NCBI GenBank assembly: GCA_964487285.1
Contig: CAZAPZ010000076.1
Location: forward strand, 1-7,751
DNA: 7,751 nt
Direction of reading: 5' to 3'
Origin: CAZAPZ01 sp964487285
GTDB taxonomy: Bacteria > Campylobacterota_A > Desulfurellia > JAADFJ01
Shown one piece after another: positions 6,879 to 7,751 of this stretch. Position 1 is the stretch's first letter, and each line of letters begins with the position of its first letter. The notes beneath the pieces are model-generated. The model saw only the letters and a list, made by a program, of their open reading frames with translations, had not been told where the DNA came from and did no database searches. The translations under genes were made by a program, and so were the position numbers.

Positions 6879-7262
6879 GTGACAAAGATTTATGATGAAA
6901 CAAGCAAACACGAAACTTTTTTAGAATCTGCTCAAAAAATTGCAAGCGTTAGCGGCACTGTGAAGACGGAAAAAGTTTTCGAAAAACTTGCGGTTACATT
7001 CAAGGTATTGGGCGATGTTACCCGAACTAAAATAATCTTTTGTCTGATGAAAAAAGAGCAATGCGTTAACGACCTTACAGACCGTATTGGAGTCAGCCAA
7101 TCTGCGGTATCCCACCAATTGAGAGTTCTTCGTAACTTAGATCTGGTAACATACCGCAAAAATGGAAAAACTTCTTATTATTCTCTAAATGATGAACACA
7201 TAAGACATCTCTTTGAAGAGGGCTTAAAACACGTGAAAGAAAAATTAGACCGTAAAAAATAA
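6879..7262 (+). CDS. ArsR/SmtB-family metal-responsive transcriptional repressor, probable zinc-type sensor
   Basis: A 127-residue winged-helix DNA-binding protein. The core CVNDLTDRIGVSQSAVSHQL (62-81) is the helix-turn-helix, followed by LRNLDLVTYRKNGKTSYYSL, the recognition end and beta wing. The C-terminal helix reads DEHIRHLFEEGLKHVKE (105-121). Aligned to cyanobacterial SmtB, it keeps all four alpha5 ligands at the same spacing: Asp 105, His 107, His 118 and Glu 121. In alpha3 it keeps Cys 62 and Asp 65, as in SmtB (C-V-G-D), but the N-terminal arm has only one candidate ligand, His 11, and no Cys, so the alpha3N site looks incomplete. The expected behaviour is repression released by Zn, or Co. 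The start is GTG at 6879: it has a Shine-Dalgarno, while the upstream ATG at 6813 falls inside the promoter. It is divergent from rsmD, and no metal transporter gene is adjacent. Confidence 0.9.
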   Translation: MTKIYDETSKHETFLESAQKIASVSGTVKTEKVFEKLAVTFKVLGDVTRTKIIFCLMKKEQCVNDLTDRIGVSQSAVSHQLRVLRNLDLVTYRKNGKTSYYSLNDEHIRHLFEEGLKHVKEKLDRKK

Positions 7263-7290
7263 TAAAAGTTTTGTATTAGCCGATAGATTG

Positions 7291-7326
7291 CTATGTGATT
7301 TGATTGCAGAATGTATCAAGACATAG
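7291..7326 (+). repeat. Bulged hairpin downstream of the ArsR-family gene
   Basis: CTATGT (7291-7296) pairs with ACATAG (7321-7326), and TTTGAT (7299-7304) with ATCAAG (7315-7320, one T-G wobble), leaving a 2-base bulge and a 10-base loop. It begins 29 bases past the stop codon. No T run follows, so it is not a classical intrinsic terminator; it may protect the 3' end of the mRNA or be part of an older element. Confidence 0.45.
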
Positions 7327-7365
7327 AGCGGATAAAAAGGTAAAAAAAAATCTGGCAAGGTTTAA

Positions 7366-7650
7366 TGTTGCTATGGAGCATCGGCATATAAAATAAAGAA
7401 GATTCAAAAGATATTGTTAAATGCAGCGGAAATTAAAACTAAAATTTTGCAGCTTTCTTAAAATCAATTGAGAGAATTTAACGAGCGGTACGAAGCATTA
7501 GGTAATAGACTGAGGACCGCCTCTATCCTTATTTTGATTTTATTTTCACTGACTAAATCTAACAAAGAGCAAGTGACTATCTATAATTTTGATGCCTCTC
7601 CAATTTACATCAGTATAGGGGCAGAATCGGAATTTCTTGGGGTGGTATAG
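7366..7650 (+). pseudogene. Possible decayed coding frame with one internal stop
   Basis: This single frame would encode about 94 residues if the TAA at 7459-7461 were sense. Residues on both sides of the stop are charged and helix-forming (IKKIQKILLNAAEIK before, LREFNERYEALGNRL after), which is the main reason to suspect one original protein. The segment RTASILILILFSL after it is hydrophobic. There is no ATG in frame, no Shine-Dalgarno and no recognisable family. Chance openness in AT-rich DNA is a real alternative. Confidence 0.2.
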
Positions 7651-7670
7651 TATAGCAAGTGACATAGTTT

Positions 7671-7688
7671 CCGGTCATTGCAAACCGG
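7671..7688. repeat. Small GC-rich inverted repeat near the right edge
   Basis: CCGGT (7671-7675) and ACCGG (7684-7688) are perfect complements around an 8-base loop. They stand out in AT-rich surroundings and follow the motif GTGACATA (7659-7666), a similar form of which also occurs at the left edge of the window. Confidence 0.35.
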
Positions 7689-7751
7689 CCCATTCTTGTC
7701 ATCGTATATTAAATTCAGTAAGCAGATTGGCTTTGACAACAGAGAGTCGGT

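Larger units (their letters stand above)
7263..7751. other. Right flank without an intact gene
   Basis: In these 489 bases I see no convincing complete gene. One forward frame is protein-like from 7366 to the TAG at 7648-7650 but is broken by a TAA at 7459-7461: before it lies a helical KIQKILLNAAEIKTKILQLS, after it LREFNERYEALGNRLRTA, then a hydrophobic stretch and a polar tail. A TTG at 7468 could start the second part, but there is no Shine-Dalgarno. The last 90 bases contain less AT-rich patches. This may be a decayed gene or the approach to a mobile element; I cannot name a family. Confidence 0.4.

Noticed and set aside
1..7751. CRISPR arrays, tRNA genes and riboswitches
   Set aside because: I saw no regularly spaced direct repeats, no cloverleaf with a GTTCRANYC arm, and no long structured leader before any gene; the leaders are only about 30-40 bases.

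Overview
The window reads as bacterial chromosome: low GC by eye, lysine- and isoleucine-rich proteins, and Gram-negative-type gene content (a compact class A PBP and a membrane-anchored TPR protein). The rsmD-coaD-aminotransferase order and the PBP style make me think of a deltaproteobacterial or related low-GC lineage. This is an impression, not a proof; no rRNA or tRNA gene is present to settle it.

Layout. (1) Positions 1-413 carry no intact gene. The first ~90 bases are clearly more GC-rich (49 of 90 by hand count) than the rest and hold the 3' end of a reading frame cut by the window edge. Behind it lie protein-like remnants and a weak minus-strand terminator. (2) Positions 414-6707 are one minus-strand gene cluster, transcribed right to left: rsmD (16S rRNA m2G966 methyltransferase), coaD (phosphopantetheine adenylyltransferase), a class I aspartate-type aminotransferase, a membrane-anchored TPR protein and a class A penicillin-binding protein. 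The first three overlap by ATGA junctions, an 83-bp AT-rich gap follows, and the last two abut exactly. A promoter with perfect TTGACA and TATAAT boxes precedes rsmD. (3) Divergent from it is an ArsR/SmtB-family metal-sensing repressor (6879-7262) with its own strong promoter. (4) Positions 7263-7751 carry no convincing gene: a hairpin, a frame with one internal stop, and a small hairpin near the right edge.

How it fits together: rsmD, coaD and the aminotransferase are housekeeping genes for ribosome modification, CoA synthesis and amino-acid metabolism. The TPR protein and PBP form a second, cell-wall module that may share the same transcript. The ArsR protein keeps the full alpha5 zinc-site residues of SmtB, yet no metal transporter lies in the window, so its target is either itself, the shared divergent promoter region, or something outside. 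Both flanks look decayed or foreign, so the block appears bounded by accessory DNA. I found no CRISPR array, no complete mobile element and no clearly new defence system. The points most worth following are the TPR-PBP pair and the orphan metal sensor.
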